7,036 bases of DNA from Hyphomicrobiales bacterium (GTDB lineage: Bacteria; Pseudomonadota; Alphaproteobacteria; Rhizobiales; Aestuariivirgaceae), in NCBI GenBank assembly GCA_027031305.1, contig JALVRJ010000045.1, forward strand, positions 1 through 7,036. Reading direction: 5' to 3'. The position numbers and the translations under genes are program-made. Of the stretch, positions 5,459-7,036 are shown piece after piece (within the stretch, counting starts at the first letter, position 1; every line of letters begins with the position of its first letter). Under the pieces are notes generated by a model. That model had not been told where the DNA came from. It ran no database searches and worked only from the letters and a program-made list of their open reading frames with translations.

Positions 5459-5992
5459 TCAGCCGCCGCAACCGCAGTTGAACTGGTGCGCCATCAACAG
5501 CGCGTCCACCGGCGCCTTCCGCCCCTTGGCGTAATATTTCGGCCGCTTGCCCATCACCTGGAAACGCAGCCGTTCATACAGCGCGATTGCCGCCGCGTTG
5601 TCTTGTGCCACCTCCAGGATGATGCGCTCCGCCCCCTGCATGGCCATGCCCGCCATCAGCGCGCTAAGCAGCCGCGAGCCGATGCCGCGCCGCCGCAGGC
5701 CCGGCGCCACCGCCAGCGTCAGAATCTCCCCGTCCGTGCCCAGCAGCCGGCCCATCACCATGCCACAGGGATCGGACCTTGCCTCTTCTCCGGCCCGCAG
5801 CGCCAGCATCGCCTCCGTACCCGGGACGGACAGCATCTTCGCGATGCTCTCCGCGTCCCATCCCGCCGCCCCGAAGGCCGCGCGATGCAATGCCGCAAGC
5901 ACCTCCGCGTCTGCTTCACGCGCTGCCCGCAGGCGCACCTTCTCGCGCACTTTGGCCGTGCCGCCCGCAGCCGTCGCGGAATGCTCGTTCAT
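5459..5992 (-). CDS. rimI: GNAT N-acetyltransferase, RimI-like (ribosomal protein alanine acetyltransferase), 177 aa
   Basis: The GNAT fold is clear: the acetyl-CoA-binding motif A reads ILTLAVAPGLRRRGIGSRLL (residues 90-109, with R/Q-x-x-G-x-G as RRRGIG), and motif B reads LEVAQDNAAAIALYERLRF (126-144), almost as in E. coli RimI. E127 and Y139 fall at the positions of E. coli RimI E103 and Y115, the proposed catalytic pair; KRPKYY (149-154) matches the conserved RxxYY. RimI acetylates the N-terminal alanine of ribosomal protein S18, though bacterial members can have other targets. The protein carries about 20 extra N-terminal residues and ends in NCGCGG, an unusual cysteine-containing tail. 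ATG 5992 has GGAG 7 bases upstream and overlaps the kinase stop codon (ATGA), so the two are translationally coupled. In many Alphaproteobacteria rimI lies with tsaB and fur; that context is not seen here. Another GNAT specificity is possible. Confidence 0.87.
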   Translation of the reverse strand: MNEHSATAAGGTAKVREKVRLRAAREADAEVLAALHRAAFGAAGWDAESIAKMLSVPGTEAMLALRAGEEARSDPCGMVMGRLLGTDGEILTLAVAPGLRRRGIGSRLLSALMAGMAMQGAERIILEVAQDNAAAIALYERLRFQVMGKRPKYYAKGRKAPVDALLMAHQFNCGCGG

Positions 5993-7036
5993 GCCGATTC
6001 TCCCTTGCTGCTTCGTGTCCGCGGGGCCACGCGCGGTTCTCCCGAGGAAAGCCGCTGTTCATCCTTCGTCGCCTCGATGGCGGCCCGTGGCCAGTCGACG
6101 CGCACGATCGCCCCGTGCGCCGGCTGCGGCCGGTTGGCGATGCTGATGGTGGCGCCGCCACGCTCCAGCAGCGTCTTGGCGATGAAGAAGCCAAGCCCCA
6201 TGCCGACGTCGAAGTCTTCCTCCTCGCCACCATCCGCCCGCGCCGGCCCGTTCATGTTCCCGCGCGAGGTCACGTAGGGTTCTCCCAGCCGCTCCATGAT
6301 CTCCTCGGCAAAGCCCGGCCCGTCGTCGCTGATGGTCACGGAGATGTGCTCCTCGTCCCACCGCGCCTCGATTTCCACCCGCGATTCGGCGAAGTCGCAG
6401 GCGTTCTCGATGATGTTGCCCAGGCCGTAGAGAATGCCCGGGTCGCGGCGGATGATCGGCTCCGGTTCCGCTTCCCCGCTTTCCGGGGCCACGTCCATCA
6501 CGATCTCCAGGTCCGGGCCGCGCAGCGGTTCGACGATTTCTTCCAGCACGGCGCTGATTTTCGCCACCGCCAGCATGGCGTCGCGTCCGGCGCGATGGTC
6601 CGCCAGCCGCGCCAGGATCTCGCGGCATCGCGCGGCCTGCTCGCCGATCAATGCCATGTCCTCGCGCAGCAGGTTCATGGTCGCCGCGTCCGGCACGCCG
6701 TCAAAGGTTTCGCACACCCGGCGCATTTCCTGCGCGGTAACGGAAATGGTCGCCAGCGGCGTGCTCAGCTCGTGCGCCGCCGCCGCCGCCAGGCCATCCA
6801 GCGCATACAACCGTTGTTGTCGGGCCAGCGCCAGCTCGGCCGCGGCCAGGGCGGCGGCCATCTCTCGCGCCTCCCGGGCGATGCGCAACACGTAAAGCGC
6901 GGTGAAGCCGATACCGGAAAGCAGCCCCATGAGAATGCCGAAAACGTATAGTTGCGGCAGCTCCAGCGGTTGTCCGGGATGCCAGGGCAGGGGATGATGA
7001 TACACCGCCAGCAACGCCACCAGCGCCAGCGTGAAC
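5989..7036 (-). CDS. regB: RegB/PrrB/ActS-like redox-sensing histidine kinase, C-terminal 348 residues (5' end outside window)
   Basis: The frame is open to the right edge, so the GTG at 7020 is not the true start; the visible part opens inside membrane helices (FTLALVALLAV; LYVFGILMGLLSGIGFTALYVL). RegB kinases have six membrane segments, and the quinone-site heptapeptide GGxxNPF would lie beyond the edge. After a coiled linker comes the H-box LAAAAAHELSTPLATI, with the phosphoacceptor His at 6772-6774, nearly identical to the RegB H-box. A cysteine in RCREIL (6625-6627) lies where I recall the RegB redox-active Cys. The ATPase domain has an N-box (LGNIIENACDF, Asn at 6403-6405), DDGPGF, and GMGLGFFIAKTLLERGG, with an acidic insert (GGEEEDFD) in the ATP lid. 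RegB phosphorylates RegA and controls respiration, carbon fixation and related genes in response to redox state. regA and senC are not in view. The stop overlaps the rimI-like start by 4 bases. Confidence 0.9.
   Translation of the reverse strand, partial: FTLALVALLAVYHHPLPWHPGQPLELPQLYVFGILMGLLSGIGFTALYVLRIAREAREMAAALAAAELALARQQRLYALDGLAAAAAHELSTPLATISVTAQEMRRVCETFDGVPDAATMNLLREDMALIGEQAARCREILARLADHRAGRDAMLAVAKISAVLEEIVEPLRGPDLEIVMDVAPESGEAEPEPIIRRDPGILYGLGNIIENACDFAESRVEIEARWDEEHISVTISDDGPGFAEEIMERLGEPYVTSRGNMNGPARADGGEEEDFDVGMGLGFFIAKTLLERGGATISIANRPQPAHGAIVRVDWPRAAIEATKDEQRLSSGEPRVAPRTRSSKGESA

Noticed and set aside
5356..5534. Short plus-strand open frame starting MHSSMSSWPD
   Set aside because: It runs through the terminator at 5403-5430 and into the 3' end of the rimI-like gene, has no ribosome site close to its start, and looks like random coding.
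5779..6951. Open frame of 390 codons on the plus strand opposite the kinase and acetyltransferase
   Set aside because: It is antisense to two genes with clear family motifs, and its product is a His/Arg/Pro-rich shadow without recognisable domains.
1..7036. Insertion sequence, CRISPR array, tRNA or phage remnant
   Set aside because: No transposase-like protein, terminal inverted repeats, regularly spaced direct repeats or tRNA-like cloverleaf was noticed on either strand by eye.

Overview
The window is GC-rich, densely coded DNA, most likely from an alphaproteobacterium. The best clue is the sensor kinase at the right edge, which has RegB/PrrB/ActS-type signatures, a family centred on Alphaproteobacteria. 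The MarR-like and C40-peptidase pair and the glycolate oxidase subunit also fit. The sulfide:quinone oxidoreductase and DsrC-like genes suggest that the cell meets reduced sulfur. The genus cannot be named from this sequence alone.

Left part (1-1409, minus strand): a small sulfur/redox group. In transcription order it holds a DsrC/TusE-superfamily protein that keeps only one of the two C-terminal cysteines (1050-1409), a good intrinsic terminator (941-984), a membrane-anchored monoheme cytochrome c (397-879), and the first 68 codons of a sulfide:quinone oxidoreductase-like flavoprotein that runs off the left edge (1-204). SQR would pass electrons from sulfide to quinone, and the cytochrome and DsrC-like protein could serve related electron or sulfur traffic. 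The terminator means the DsrC-like gene is probably a separate transcription unit.

Divergent centre (1410-1616): the space between the DsrC-like gene and a plus-strand MarR-family regulator holds two clear dyads. One is a perfect AT-rich palindrome (1489-1508) that looks like an operator. The other is a GC-rich inverted repeat (1450-1474).

Plus-strand block (1617-5430): the MarR-like regulator overlaps a gene for an SH3-NlpC/P60 (C40) cell-wall peptidase. Next comes glcF, the iron-sulfur subunit of glycolate oxidase, without glcD or glcE beside it. An AT-rich gap of 233 bases follows, with an FNR/FixK-like half-matched box and a possible -10 element. It precedes an exported TlpA/ResA-like thioredoxin with a CPPC active site. 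After that gene lie a long imperfect hairpin and a textbook intrinsic terminator.

Right part (5459-7036, minus strand, convergent with the above): the RegB/PrrB-like redox-sensing histidine kinase (5' end outside the window) is coupled by a 4-base stop/start overlap to a RimI-like N-acetyltransferase.

I see no mobile element, CRISPR array, tRNA or rRNA. No system here is clearly new. The most unusual items are the DsrC homologue lacking CysA, the divergent-region palindrome, and the structured region after the thioredoxin gene.
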